DNA of 64,000 nucleotides, from assembly GCA_032622095.1 (NCBI GenBank), contig CP136064.1, positions 178,844,011-178,908,010 on the forward strand. Direction: 5' to 3'. The translations under genes and the position numbers were made by a program. This DNA comes from Siphonodentalium dalli (Eukaryota; Mollusca; Scaphopoda; Gadilida; Siphonodentaliidae). A model generated the notes under the pieces. It was not told the origin of the DNA. It did not search any database and saw nothing but the letters and a program-made list of their open reading frames with translations. Below are positions 1-13,739 of the stretch, one piece after another (within the stretch, counting starts at the first letter, position 1; the number at the start of each line of letters is the position of its first letter).

Positions 1-3000
1 TTAAAGACATCCTGTATTGGAATATGCATAGAAGAATGGTGTATCTACCATAAAATGTTCCTTCTAACTGAACAGGTTTGCTAAAAAATGATTTTCAGTA
101 ACAATATTTGTCAAGTTGACAGATGAAAATGGTGCTATTTGCTGGTCTTGAAGGTGACACTCCACAGTTTCTGCAGGGATTGGTGCAAAAATAAGGGGGC
201 ATCAATTCAATGAAAAATAACAGAAATGTGATCCCACAACACATATACAATGTATATATACCTGGGTTGAGCATATACTAGGCTTAAAGATTTTGGTACA
301 GAATTGTCATTTTAATGGGGGTAGCAAGAGTTATGCCCCTTGATTGTGTGCCTGAAAAATGAAATTTTGATGCAAAAATGACCAAAATAAGCGATTTTCA
401 GGCTCGTGGGATACAAAAACCAGAAGATCTATGGTATAGCCGCCTATGTTGTCTGGAAGAACACTGTTTCCTCACAAAAATATCAAAAAATTTCAAACTT
501 CTCACCACTGTAAGTTTTTTAAAAATATTTTTCATGCAGATGACAAATTTTAGGTGCTAAAATGTCACGCTGGTGTCTGGAGCCACTGTTTCGCAGAAAT
601 CGCTACTACTTCATACTGGTGGGGTCAAGGTCACCTGAAACAATATTTTTCAAAACTCAAAGACATCCTCTAAAAATCCACAAATTCATAACGAACCTTC
701 TATCAATAAACATACCACACCCATGGTGACAGAAAACACTGGTACTCTATTCTAAGAAATTTACCCCTACTGATAATTCGAAACTGTGGAGTGTCACCTT
801 AAGGGAAATGCAATTTTATTAATCTTTAATAGGGACCACACCTCCTTATTCTCTGCATTATACCGCTTAAAATGATATATTACACCCCATGCGTTATTGC
901 AATCACAGGCAGCAAGATTGGGTGGGGATTTACATGCACCCCCATGATTTCACCCCTTTTGGGTCTTTCAGAACCCAATGACGTTATGCTTGACGTAGTG
1001 AAAAAATGGATATATTCAACCATCATCTATAGCTTGAAAAAGGTCTGAAATGCTAAAATGTTGTATAAATATATTATGAGATGCATATTTTCCTCAGATA
1101 TCAAAATAAAACATAATATTTCATACAACAACTATCTTTAATACTCTCCCAAAACTATGGGTTAAAAAATTCCAAGTCTTATTTAGCATTAAGGGAAAGC
1201 TTTACAAGGTTATGACATCACATGAACAATATGTTGTCAAGTGAAATATGACCAAGGAAACCTGTATTATTATATTTCACACTTGTGAATAAGAAAGACT
1301 GAATATCTAATCTTGTTGTATACTGTGTAATGTCACAATATCAGCCTTTTCAGCTAAGATTCAAGGAGCATATGATGTCATGAAAAAGTACCCATCATCT
1401 GAAAAATCACCAATAACCATATACATGAACCACCACCCCCACCCCCCCCCCCCCCCCCACTGCTCCAAGACTCCATATCCCCACCAATTTATATGATTAA
1501 AGACATCCTGTATTGGAATATGCATAGAAGAATGGTGTATCTACCATAAAATGTTCCTTCTAACTGAACAGGTTTGCTAAAAAATGATTTTCAGTAACAA
1601 TATTTGTCAAGTTGACAGATGAAAATGGTGCTATTTGCTGGTCTTGAAGGTGACACTCCACAGTTTCTGCAGGGATTGGTGCAAAAATAAGGGGGCATCA
1701 ATTCAATGAAAAATAACAGAAATGTGATCCCACAACACATATACAATGTATATATACCTGGGTTGAGCATATACTAGGCTTAAAGATTTTGGTACAGAAT
1801 TGTCATTTTAATGGGGGTAGCAAGAGTTATGCCCCTTGATTGTGTGCCTGAAAAATGAAATTTTGATGCAAAAATGACCAAAATAAGCGATTTTCAGGCT
1901 CGTGGGATACAAAAACCAGAAGATCTATGGTATAGCCGCCTATGTTGTCTGGAAGAACACTGTTTCCTCACAAAAATATCAAAAAATTTCAAACTTCTCA
2001 CCACTGTAAGTTTTTTAAAAATATTTTTCATGCAGATGACAAATTTTAGGTGCTAAAATGTCACGCTGGTGTCTGGAGCCACTGTTTCGCAGAAATCGCT
2101 ACTACTTCATACTGGTGGGGTCAAGGTCACCTGAAACAATATTTTTCAAAACTCAAAGACATCCTCTAAAAATCCACAAATTCATAACGAACCTTCTATC
2201 AATAAACATACCACACCCATGGTGACAGAAAACACTGGTACTCTATTCTAAGAAATTTACCCCTACTGATAATTCGAAACTGTGGAGTGTCACCTTAAGG
2301 GAAATGCAATTTTATTAATCTTTAATAGGGACCACACCTCCTTATTCTCTGCATTATACCGCTTAAAATGATATATTACACCCCATGCGTTATTGCAATC
2401 ACAGGCAGCAAGATTGGGTGGGGATTTACATGCACCCCCATGATTTCACCCCTTTTGGGTCTTTCAGAACCCAATGACGTTATGCTTGACGTAGTGAAAA
2501 AATGGATATATTCAACCATCATCTATAGCTTGAAAAAGGTCTGAAATGCTAAAATGTTGTATAAATATATTATGAGATGCATATTTTCCTCAGATATCAA
2601 AATAAAACATAATATTTCATACAACAACTATCTTTAATACTCTCCCAAAACTATGGGTTAAAAAATTCCAAGTCTTATTTAGCATTAAGGGAAAGCTTTA
2701 CAAGGTTATGACATCACATGAACAATATGTTGTCAAGTGAAATATGACCAAGGAAACCTGTATTATTATATTTCACACTTGTGAATAAGAAAGACTGAAT
2801 ATCTAATCTTGTTGTATACTGTGTAATGTCACAATATCAGCCTTTTCAGCTAAGATTCAAGGAGCATATGATGTCATGAAAAAGTACCCATCATCTGAAA
2901 AATCACCAATAACCATATACATGAACCACCACCCCCACCCCCCCCCCCCCCACTGCTCCAAGACTCCATATCCCCACCAATTTATATGATTAAAGACATC

Positions 3001-6000
3001 CTGTATTGGAATATGCATAGAAGAATGGTGTATCTACCATAAAATGTTCCTTCTAACTGAACAGGTTTGCTAAAAAATGATTTTCAGTAACAATATTTGT
3101 CAAGTTGACAGATGAAAATGGTGCTATTTGCTGGTCTTGAAGGTGACACTCCACAGTTTCTGCAGGGATTGGTGCAAAAATAAGGGGGCATCAATTCAAT
3201 GAAAAATAACAGAAATGTGATCCCACAACACATATACAATGTATATATACCTGGGTTGAGCATATACTAGGCTTAAAGATTTTGGTACAGAATTGTCATT
3301 TTAATGGGGGTAGCAAGAGTTATGCCCCTTGATTGTGTGCCTGAAAAATGAAATTTTGATGCAAAAATGACCAAAATAAGCGATTTTCAGGCTCGTGGGA
3401 TACAAAAACCAGAAGATCTATGGTATAGCCGCCTATGTTGTCTGGAAGAACACTGTTTCCTCACAAAAATATCAAAAAATTTCAAACTTCTCACCACTGT
3501 AAGTTTTTTAAAAATATTTTTCATGCAGATGACAAATTTTAGGTGCTAAAATGTCACGCTGGTGTCTGGAGCCACTGTTTCGCAGAAATCGCTACTACTT
3601 CATACTGGTGGGGTCAAGGTCACCTGAAACAATATTTTTCAAAACTCAAAGACATCCTCTAAAAATCCACAAATTCATAACGAACCTTCTATCAATAAAC
3701 ATACCACACCCATGGTGACAGAAAACACTGGTACTCTATTCTAAGAAATTTACCCCTACTGATAATTCGAAACTGTGGAGTGTCACCTTAAGGGAAATGC
3801 AATTTTATTAATCTTTAATAGGGACCACACCTCCTTATTCTCTGCATTATACCGCTTAAAATGATATATTACACCCCATGCGTTATTGCAATCACAGGCA
3901 GCAAGATTGGGTGGGGATTTACATGCACCCCCATGATTTCACCCCTTTTGGGTCTTTCAGAACCCAATGACGTTATGCTTGACGTAGTGAAAAAATGGAT
4001 ATATTCAACCATCATCTATAGCTTGAAAAAGGTCTGAAATGCTAAAATGTTGTATAAATATATTATGAGATGCATATTTTCCTCAGATATCAAAATAAAA
4101 CATAATATTTCATACAACAACTATCTTTAATACTCTCCCAAAACTATGGGTTAAAAAATTCCAAGTCTTATTTAGCATTAAGGGAAAGCTTTACAAGGTT
4201 ATGACATCACATGAACAATATGTTGTCAAGTGAAATATGACCAAGGAAACCTGTATTATTATATTTCACACTTGTGAATAAGAAAGACTGAATATCTAAT
4301 CTTGTTGTATACTGTGTAATGTCACAATATCAGCCTTTTCAGCTAAGATTCAAGGAGCATATGATGTCATGAAAAAGTACCCATCATCTGAAAAATCACC
4401 AATAACCATATACATGAACCACCACCCCCACCCCCCCCCCCCCCCCACTGCTCCAAGACTCCATATCCCCACCAATTTATATGATTAAAGACATCCTGTA
4501 TTGGAATATGCATAGAAGAATGGTGTATCTACCATAAAATGTTCCTTCTAACTGAACAGGTTTGCTAAAAAATGATTTTCAGTAACAATATTTGTCAAGT
4601 TGACAGATGAAAATGGTGCTATTTGCTGGTCTTGAAGGTGACACTCCACAGTTTCTGCAGGGATTGGTGCAAAAATAAGGGGGCATCAATTCAATGAAAA
4701 ATAACAGAAATGTGATCCCACAACACATATACAATGTATATATACCTGGGTTGAGCATATACTAGGCTTAAAGATTTTGGTACAGAATTGTCATTTTAAT
4801 GGGGGTAGCAAGAGTTATGCCCCTTGATTGTGTGCCTGAAAAATGAAATTTTGATGCAAAAATGACCAAAATAAGCGATTTTCAGGCTCGTGGGATACAA
4901 AAACCAGAAGATCTATGGTATAGCCGCCTATGTTGTCTGGAAGAACACTGTTTCCTCACAAAAATATCAAAAAATTTCAAACTTCTCACCACTGTAAGTT
5001 TTTTAAAAATATTTTTCATGCAGATGACAAATTTTAGGTGCTAAAATGTCACGCTGGTGTCTGGAGCCACTGTTTCGCAGAAATCGCTACTACTTCATAC
5101 TGGTGGGGTCAAGGTCACCTGAAACAATATTTTTCAAAACTCAAAGACATCCTCTAAAAATCCACAAATTCATAACGAACCTTCTATCAATAAACATACC
5201 ACACCCATGGTGACAGAAAACACTGGTACTCTATTCTAAGAAATTTACCCCTACTGATAATTCGAAACTGTGGAGTGTCACCTTAAGGGAAATGCAATTT
5301 TATTAATCTTTAATAGGGACCACACCTCCTTATTCTCTGCATTATACCGCTTAAAATGATATATTACACCCCATGCGTTATTGCAATCACAGGCAGCAAG
5401 ATTGGGTGGGGATTTACATGCACCCCCATGATTTCACCCCTTTTGGGTCTTTCAGAACCCAATGACGTTATGCTTGACGTAGTGAAAAAATGGATATATT
5501 CAACCATCATCTATAGCTTGAAAAAGGTCTGAAATGCTAAAATGTTGTATAAATATATTATGAGATGCATATTTTCCTCAGATATCAAAATAAAACATAA
5601 TATTTCATACAACAACTATCTTTAATACTCTCCCAAAACTATGGGTTAAAAAATTCCAAGTCTTATTTAGCATTAAGGGAAAGCTTTACAAGGTTATGAC
5701 ATCACATGAACAATATGTTGTCAAGTGAAATATGACCAAGGAAACCTGTATTATTATATTTCACACTTGTGAATAAGAAAGACTGAATATCTAATCTTGT
5801 TGTATACTGTGTAATGTCACAATATCAGCCTTTTCAGCTAAGATTCAAGGAGCATATGATGTCATGAAAAAGTACCCATCATCTGAAAAATCACCAATAA
5901 CCATATACATGAACCACCACCCCCACCCCCCCCCCCCCACTGCTCCAAGACTCCATATCCCCACCAATTTATATGATTAAAGACATCCTGTATTGGAATA

Positions 6001-9000
6001 TGCATAGAAGAATGGTGTATCTACCATAAAATGTTCCTTCTAACTGAACAGGTTTGCTAAAAAATGATTTTCAGTAACAATATTTGTCAAGTTGACAGAT
6101 GAAAATGGTGCTATTTGCTGGTCTTGAAGGTGACACTCCACAGTTTCTGCAGGGATTGGTGCAAAAATAAGGGGGCATCAATTCAATGAAAAATAACAGA
6201 AATGTGATCCCACAACACATATACAATGTATATATACCTGGGTTGAGCATATACTAGGCTTAAAGATTTTGGTACAGAATTGTCATTTTAATGGGGGTAG
6301 CAAGAGTTATGCCCCTTGATTGTGTGCCTGAAAAATGAAATTTTGATGCAAAAATGACCAAAATAAGCGATTTTCAGGCTCGTGGGATACAAAAACCAGA
6401 AGATCTATGGTATAGCCGCCTATGTTGTCTGGAAGAACACTGTTTCCTCACAAAAATATCAAAAAATTTCAAACTTCTCACCACTGTAAGTTTTTTAAAA
6501 ATATTTTTCATGCAGATGACAAATTTTAGGTGCTAAAATGTCACGCTGGTGTCTGGAGCCACTGTTTCGCAGAAATCGCTACTACTTCATACTGGTGGGG
6601 TCAAGGTCACCTGAAACAATATTTTTCAAAACTCAAAGACATCCTCTAAAAATCCACAAATTCATAACGAACCTTCTATCAATAAACATACCACACCCAT
6701 GGTGACAGAAAACACTGGTACTCTATTCTAAGAAATTTACCCCTACTGATAATTCGAAACTGTGGAGTGTCACCTTAAGGGAAATGCAATTTTATTAATC
6801 TTTAATAGGGACCACACCTCCTTATTCTCTGCATTATACCGCTTAAAATGATATATTACACCCCATGCGTTATTGCAATCACAGGCAGCAAGATTGGGTG
6901 GGGATTTACATGCACCCCCATGATTTCACCCCTTTTGGGTCTTTCAGAACCCAATGACGTTATGCTTGACGTAGTGAAAAAATGGATATATTCAACCATC
7001 ATCTATAGCTTGAAAAAGGTCTGAAATGCTAAAATGTTGTATAAATATATTATGAGATGCATATTTTCCTCAGATATCAAAATAAAACATAATATTTCAT
7101 ACAACAACTATCTTTAATACTCTCCCAAAACTATGGGTTAAAAAATTCCAAGTCTTATTTAGCATTAAGGGAAAGCTTTACAAGGTTATGACATCACATG
7201 AACAATATGTTGTCAAGTGAAATATGACCAAGGAAACCTGTATTATTATATTTCACACTTGTGAATAAGAAAGACTGAATATCTAATCTTGTTGTATACT
7301 GTGTAATGTCACAATATCAGCCTTTTCAGCTAAGATTCAAGGAGCATATGATGTCATGAAAAAGTACCCATCATCTGAAAAATCACCAATAACCATATAC
7401 ATGAACCACCACCCCCACCCCCCCCCCCCCCCCACTGCTCCAAGACTCCATATCCCCACCAATTTATATGATTAAAGACATCCTGTATTGGAATATGCAT
7501 AGAAGAATGGTGTATCTACCATAAAATGTTCCTTCTAACTGAACAGGTTTGCTAAAAAATGATTTTCAGTAACAATATTTGTCAAGTTGACAGATGAAAA
7601 TGGTGCTATTTGCTGGTCTTGAAGGTGACACTCCACAGTTTCTGCAGGGATTGGTGCAAAAATAAGGGGGCATCAATTCAATGAAAAATAACAGAAATGT
7701 GATCCCACAACACATATACAATGTATATATACCTGGGTTGAGCATATACTAGGCTTAAAGATTTTGGTACAGAATTGTCATTTTAATGGGGGTAGCAAGA
7801 GTTATGCCCCTTGATTGTGTGCCTGAAAAATGAAATTTTGATGCAAAAATGACCAAAATAAGCGATTTTCAGGCTCGTGGGATACAAAAACCAGAAGATC
7901 TATGGTATAGCCGCCTATGTTGTCTGGAAGAACACTGTTTCCTCACAAAAATATCAAAAAATTTCAAACTTCTCACCACTGTAAGTTTTTTAAAAATATT
8001 TTTCATGCAGATGACAAATTTTAGGTGCTAAAATGTCACGCTGGTGTCTGGAGCCACTGTTTCGCAGAAATCGCTACTACTTCATACTGGTGGGGTCAAG
8101 GTCACCTGAAACAATATTTTTCAAAACTCAAAGACATCCTCTAAAAATCCACAAATTCATAACGAACCTTCTATCAATAAACATACCACACCCATGGTGA
8201 CAGAAAACACTGGTACTCTATTCTAAGAAATTTACCCCTACTGATAATTCGAAACTGTGGAGTGTCACCTTAAGGGAAATGCAATTTTATTAATCTTTAA
8301 TAGGGACCACACCTCCTTATTCTCTGCATTATACCGCTTAAAATGATATATTACACCCCATGCGTTATTGCAATCACAGGCAGCAAGATTGGGTGGGATT
8401 TACATGCACCCCCATGATTTCACCCCTTTTGGGTCTTTCAGAACCCAATGACGTTATGCTTGACGTAGTGAAAAAATGGATATATTCAACCATCATCTAT
8501 AGCTTGAAAAAGGTCTGAAATGCTAAAATGTTGTATAAATATATTATGAGATGCATATTTTCCTCAGATATCAAAATAAAACATAATATTTCATACAACA
8601 ACTATCTTTAATACTCTCCCAAAACTATGGGTTAAAAAATTCCAAGTCTTATTTAGCATTAAGGGAAAGCTTTACAAGGTTATGACATCACATGAACAAT
8701 ATGTTGTCAAGTGAAATATGACCAAGGAAACCTGTATTATTATATTTCACACTTGTGAATAAGAAAGACTGAATATCTAATCTTGTTGTATACTGTGTAA
8801 TGTCACAATATCAGCCTTTTCAGCTAAGATTCAAGGAGCATATGATGTCATGAAAAAGTACCCATCATCTGAAAAATCACCAATAACCATATACATGAAC
8901 CACCACCCCCACCCCCCCCCCCCCCACTGCTCCAAGACTCCATATCCCCACCAATTTATATGATTAAAGACATCCTGTATTGGAATATGCATAGAAGAAT

Positions 9001-12000
9001 GGTGTATCTACCATAAAATGTTCCTTCTAACTGAACAGGTTTGCTAAAAAATGATTTTCAGTAACAATATTTGTCAAGTTGACAGATGAAAATGGTGCTA
9101 TTTGCTGGTCTTGAAGGTGACACTCCACAGTTTCTGCAGGGATTGGTGCAAAAATAAGGGGGCATCAATTCAATGAAAAATAACAGAAATGTGATCCCAC
9201 AACACATATACAATGTATATATACCTGGGTTGAGCATATACTAGGCTTAAAGATTTTGGTACAGAATTGTCATTTTAATGGGGGTAGCAAGAGTTATGCC
9301 CCTTGATTGTGTGCCTGAAAAATGAAATTTTGATGCAAAAATGACCAAAATAAGCGATTTTCAGGCTCGTGGGATACAAAAACCAGAAGATCTATGGTAT
9401 AGCCGCCTATGTTGTCTGGAAGAACACTGTTTCCTCACAAAAATATCAAAAAATTTCAAACTTCTCACCACTGTAAGTTTTTTAAAAATATTTTTCATGC
9501 AGATGACAAATTTTAGGTGCTAAAATGTCACGCTGGTGTCTGGAGCCACTGTTTCGCAGAAATCGCTACTACTTCATACTGGTGGGGTCAAGGTCACCTG
9601 AAACAATATTTTTCAAAACTCAAAGACATCCTCTAAAAATCCACAAATTCATAACGAACCTTCTATCAATAAACATACCACACCCATGGTGACAGAAAAC
9701 ACTGGTACTCTATTCTAAGAAATTTACCCCTACTGATAATTCGAAACTGTGGAGTGTCACCTTAAGGGAAATGCAATTTTATTAATCTTTAATAGGGACC
9801 ACACCTCCTTATTCTCTGCATTATACCGCTTAAAATGATATATTACACCCCATGCGTTATTGCAATCACAGGCAGCAAGATTGGGTGGGGATTTACATGC
9901 ACCCCCATGATTTCACCCCTTTTGGGTCTTTCAGAACCCAATGACGTTATGCTTGACGTAGTGAAAAAATGGATATATTCAACCATCATCTATAGCTTGA
10001 AAAAGGTCTGAAATGCTAAAATGTTGTATAAATATATTATGAGATGCATATTTTCCTCAGATATCAAAATAAAACATAATATTTCATACAACAACTATCT
10101 TTAATACTCTCCCAAAACTATGGGTTAAAAAATTCCAAGTCTTATTTAGCATTAAGGGAAAGCTTTACAAGGTTATGACATCACATGAACAATATGTTGT
10201 CAAGTGAAATATGACCAAGGAAACCTGTATTATTATATTTCACACTTGTGAATAAGAAAGACTGAATATCTAATCTTGTTGTATACTGTGTAATGTCACA
10301 ATATCAGCCTTTTCAGCTAAGATTCAAGGAGCATATGATGTCATGAAAAAGTACCCATCATCTGAAAAATCACCAATAACCATATACATGAACCACCACC
10401 CCCACCCCCCCCCCCCCCCCACTGCTCCAAGACTCCATATCCCCACCAATTTATATGATTAAAGACATCCTGTATTGGAATATGCATAGAAGAATGGTGT
10501 ATCTACCATAAAATGTTCCTTCTAACTGAACAGGTTTGCTAAAAATTTTCAGTAACAATATTTGTCAAGTTGACAGATGAAAATGGTGCTATTTGCTGGT
10601 CTTGAAGGTGACACTCCACAGTTTCTGCAGGGATTGGTGCAAAAATAAGGGGGCATCAATTCAATGAAAAATAACAGAAATGTGATCCCACAACACATAT
10701 ACAATGTATATATACCTGGGTTGAGCATATACTAGGCTTAAAGATTTTGGTACAGAATTGTCATTTTAATGGGGGTAGCAAGAGTTATGCCCCTTGATTG
10801 TGTGCCTGAAAAATGAAATTTTGATGCAAAAATGACCAAAATAAGCGATTTTCAGGCTCGTGGGATACAAAAACCAGAAGATCTATGGTATAGCCGCCTA
10901 TGTTGTCTGGAAGAACACTGTTTCCTCACAAAAATATCAAAAAATTTCAAACTTCTCACCACTGTAAGTTTTTTAAAAATATTTTTCATGCAGATGACAA
11001 ATTTTAGGTGCTAAAATGTCACGCTGGTGTCTGGAGCCACTGTTTCGCAGAAATCGCTACTACTTCATACTGGTGGGGTCAAGGTCACCTGAAACAATAT
11101 TTTTCAAAACTCAAAGACATCCTCTAAAAATCCACAAATTCATAACGAACCTTCTATCAATAAACATACCACACCCATGGTGACAGAAAACACTGGTACT
11201 CTATTCTAAGAAATTTACCCCTACTGATAATTCGAAACTGTGGAGTGTCACCTTAAGGGAAATGCAATTTTATTAATCTTTAATAGGGACCACACCTCCT
11301 TATTCTCTGCATTATACCGCTTAAAATGATATATTACACCCCATGCGTTATTGCAATCACAGGCAGCAAGATTGGGTGGGGATTTACATGCACCCCCATG
11401 ATTTCACCCCTTTTGGGTCTTTCAGAACCCAATGACGTTATGCTTGACGTAGTGAAAAAATGGATATATTCAACCATCATCTATAGCTTGAAAAAGGTCT
11501 GAAATGCTAAAATGTTGTATAAATATATTATGAGATGCATATTTTCCTCAGATATCAAAATAAAACATAATATTTCATACAACAACTATCTTTAATACTC
11601 TCCCAAAACTATGGGTTAAAAAATTCCAAGTCTTATTTAGCATTAAGGGAAAGCTTTACAAGGTTATGACATCACATGAACAATATGTTGTCAAGTGAAA
11701 TATGACCAAGGAAACCTGTATTATTATATTTCACACTTGTGAATAAGAAAGACTGAATATCTAATCTTGTTGTATACTGTGTAATGTCACAATATCAGCC
11801 TTTTCAGCTAAGATTCAAGGAGCATATGATGTCATGAAAAAGTACCCATCATCTGAAAAATCACCAATAACCATATACATGAACCACCACCCCCACCCCC
11901 CCCCCCCCACTGCTCCAAGACTCCATATCCCCACCAATTTATATGATTAAAGACATCCTGTATTGGAATATGCATAGAAGAATGGTGTATCTACCATAAA

Positions 12001-13008
12001 ATGTTCCTTCTAACTGAACAGGTTTGCTAAAAAATGATTTTCAGTAACAATATTTGTCAAGTTGACAGATGAAAATGGTGCTATTTGCTGGTCTTGAAGG
12101 TGACACTCCACAGTTTCTGCAGGGATTGGTGCAAAAATAAGGGGGCATCAATTCAATGAAAAATAACAGAAATGTGATCCCACAACACATATACAATGTA
12201 TATATACCTGGGTTGAGCATATACTAGGCTTAAAGATTTTGGTACAGAATTGTCATTTTAATGGGGGTAGCAAGAGTTATGCCCCTTGATTGTGTGCCTG
12301 AAAAATGAAATTTTGATGCAAAAATGACCAAAATAAGCGATTTTCAGGCTCGTGGGATACAAAAACCAGAAGATCTATGGTATAGCCGCCTATGTTGTCT
12401 GGAAGAACACTGTTTCCTCACAAAAATATCAAAAAATTTCAAACTTCTCACCACTGTAAGTTTTTTAAAAATATTTTTCATGCAGATGACAAATTTTAGG
12501 TGCTAAAATGTCACGCTGGTGTCTGGAGCCACTGTTTCGCAGAAATCGCTACTACTTCATACTGGTGGGGTCAAGGTCACCTGAAACAATATTTTTCAAA
12601 ACTCAAAGACATCCTCTAAAAATCCACAAATTCATAACGAACCTTCTATCAATAAACATACCACACCCATGGTGACAGAAAACACTGGTACTCTATTCTA
12701 AGAAATTTACCCCTACTGATAATTCGAAACTGTGGAGTGTCACCTTAAGGGAAATGCAATTTTATTAATCTTTAATAGGGACCACACCTCCTTATTCTCT
12801 GCATTATACCGCTTAAAATGATATATTACACCCCATGCGTTATTGCAATCACAGGCAGCAAGATTGGGTGGGGATTTACATGCACCCCCATGATTTCACC
12901 CCTTTTGGGTCTTTCAGAACCCAATGACGTTATGCTTGACGTAGTGAAAAAATGGATATATTCAACCATCATCTATAGCTTGAAAAAGGTCTGAAATGCT
13001 AAAATGTT
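1..13008. repeat. Tandem array of a ~1,492-1,496-bp unit, nearly nine copies
   Basis: The same block recurs with spacings of 1496, 1493, 1495, 1492, 1495, 1492, 1491 and 1492 bases. The array runs off the left edge and stops abruptly at about 13008, where copy nine diverges from the unit. The spacing differences I checked are fully explained by a poly-C tract near the unit end (17, 14, 16, 13, 16, 14, 16, 13 C's in order), a 1-base G loss near 8395 and a 4-base loss near 10543. Elsewhere I saw no difference between copies by eye. Each unit holds a 60-codon open frame (378-560 in copy one), but that frame has no recognisable domain and looks incidental. I see no gene in the unit. It behaves like a satellite or a very recent segmental tandem amplification. 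Confidence 0.95.
151..800. mobile_element. 650-bp inverted-repeat (MITE-like) segment inside every array unit
   Basis: A 21-bp sequence starting AAGGTGACACTCCACAG (151-171) is repeated as its exact reverse complement at 780-800. The same segment sits in each unit at 1647-2296, 3140-3789, 4635-5284, 6127-6776, 7622-8271, 9114-9763, 10605-11254 and 12097-12746. Perfect terminal repeats around a non-coding core are typical of a non-autonomous DNA transposon. I could not find a clear target duplication, because the flanks (CTTG left, AAGG right) partly extend the inverted repeat. The likely history is one insertion before the unit was amplified. Confidence 0.7.
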
Positions 13009-13105
13009 TGATGGGTTGAAAATTGGATGTCGCATTTTCGCGGCATCTAGCAAAGTCAGGTGTGCTTTGAAAAAACACGACAAAACACATTAAAACGAAA
13101 GATCG

Positions 13106-13144
13106 AATTGGCTTACTGAGCCCGATTTCGCTAGTAAGCCAATT
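13106..13144. promoter_or_regulatory. Perfect 12-bp inverted repeat with paired CCAAT-type motifs upstream of an exon
   Basis: AATTGGCTTACT (13106-13117) and its exact complement AGTAAGCCAATT (13133-13144) flank a 15-base loop, 48 bases before the ATG at 13192. Both arms contain an ATTGG/CCAAT core. A CCAAT box close to a transcription start is plausible, and the RNA could also form a hairpin. Only 184 bp separate the tandem array from the ATG, so this is most of the available promoter or 5' UTR. Function is inferred. Confidence 0.4.
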
Positions 13145-13191
13145 TTGCATCTTTGCCCGACCTGTCTAATTATGAGTTCAAATGTAGTTGC

Positions 13192-13739
13192 ATGAAAAAT
13201 TTGTCGGAGTACATGCAATCGGGGAACAGAGAAACAGAGAAGCGTCTTCATCACACACCACGGACACCTGGTAAATATACGTCAGTCACAAAAAATCAAA
13301 CTCCAAGTAAACGGAAAAAACAAAGAGTAAAAAAAAGACTCATTTCTACTAGTGAAACAGTTACAATTCCCAATCAAGAACATGGATTTGATGAAATGTG
13401 TGACAACAATAATATTTCTTCTATTTTATCTGATGACCATGATTATTCAGCAGTGCGAGTTAAATCCTGTGTACGTTCCAGTACCCCAGAGATCATTCTG
13501 AAAACATGTCCCAACTTTGACCCTGTCATTGAGGAGTCAGACGATGCTGAATCAAAAAAGAAAAAACAGTACGAGGAAGTGAAGGCAGAGATTTTGAGAA
13601 ACATTAGGTTAGATACGGCTTTATTGTGTTCAAGGGTTGCTTCACTGTCTTCTGTTCTTTCCAAATTCAAAGACGTGAACACCCTTATGGAATGTTCCTC
13701 GAAGGTAATGAACGATATATTCAAGGAGATCCATGAAAG
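13192..13739 (+). CDS. First visible coding exon of an unrecognised basic, probably nuclear protein (partial)
   Basis: The frame is open from a stop at 13135. The first ATG is at 13192 (MKNLSEYMQ), and another in-frame ATG lies at 13213. About 183 residues can be read. The N-terminal part is basic and Thr/Ser-Pro rich (HHTPRTPGKYT, TPSKRKKQRVKKR), a likely bipartite nuclear signal. It is followed by an acidic Ser/Asp stretch, then a helical segment (KQYEEVKAEILRNIRLDTAL to KVMNDIFKEIHER). After CAT GAA AG a GTTTGT donor fits at 13740, in phase 2; reading on gives unlikely Phe/Tyr/Cys-rich sequence and a stop at 13882. I could not find the next exon before the SPRING1 gene, so the rest may be lost, very short or downstream. 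The make-up resembles mitotic or chromatin linker proteins, but I do not recognise the family. An alternative donor (GTAATG at 13704) would shorten the exon. Confidence 0.6.

Noticed and set aside
378-560. 60-codon open frame repeated in all nine array units
   Set aside because: The copies are identical because the whole unit is identical. It has no domain, no splice or promoter signals, and a composition like the surrounding non-coding DNA.
13443-13724. 93-codon minus-strand frame opposite the orphan exon
   Set aside because: Shadow of the + strand exon, which has the better composition and a donor site.
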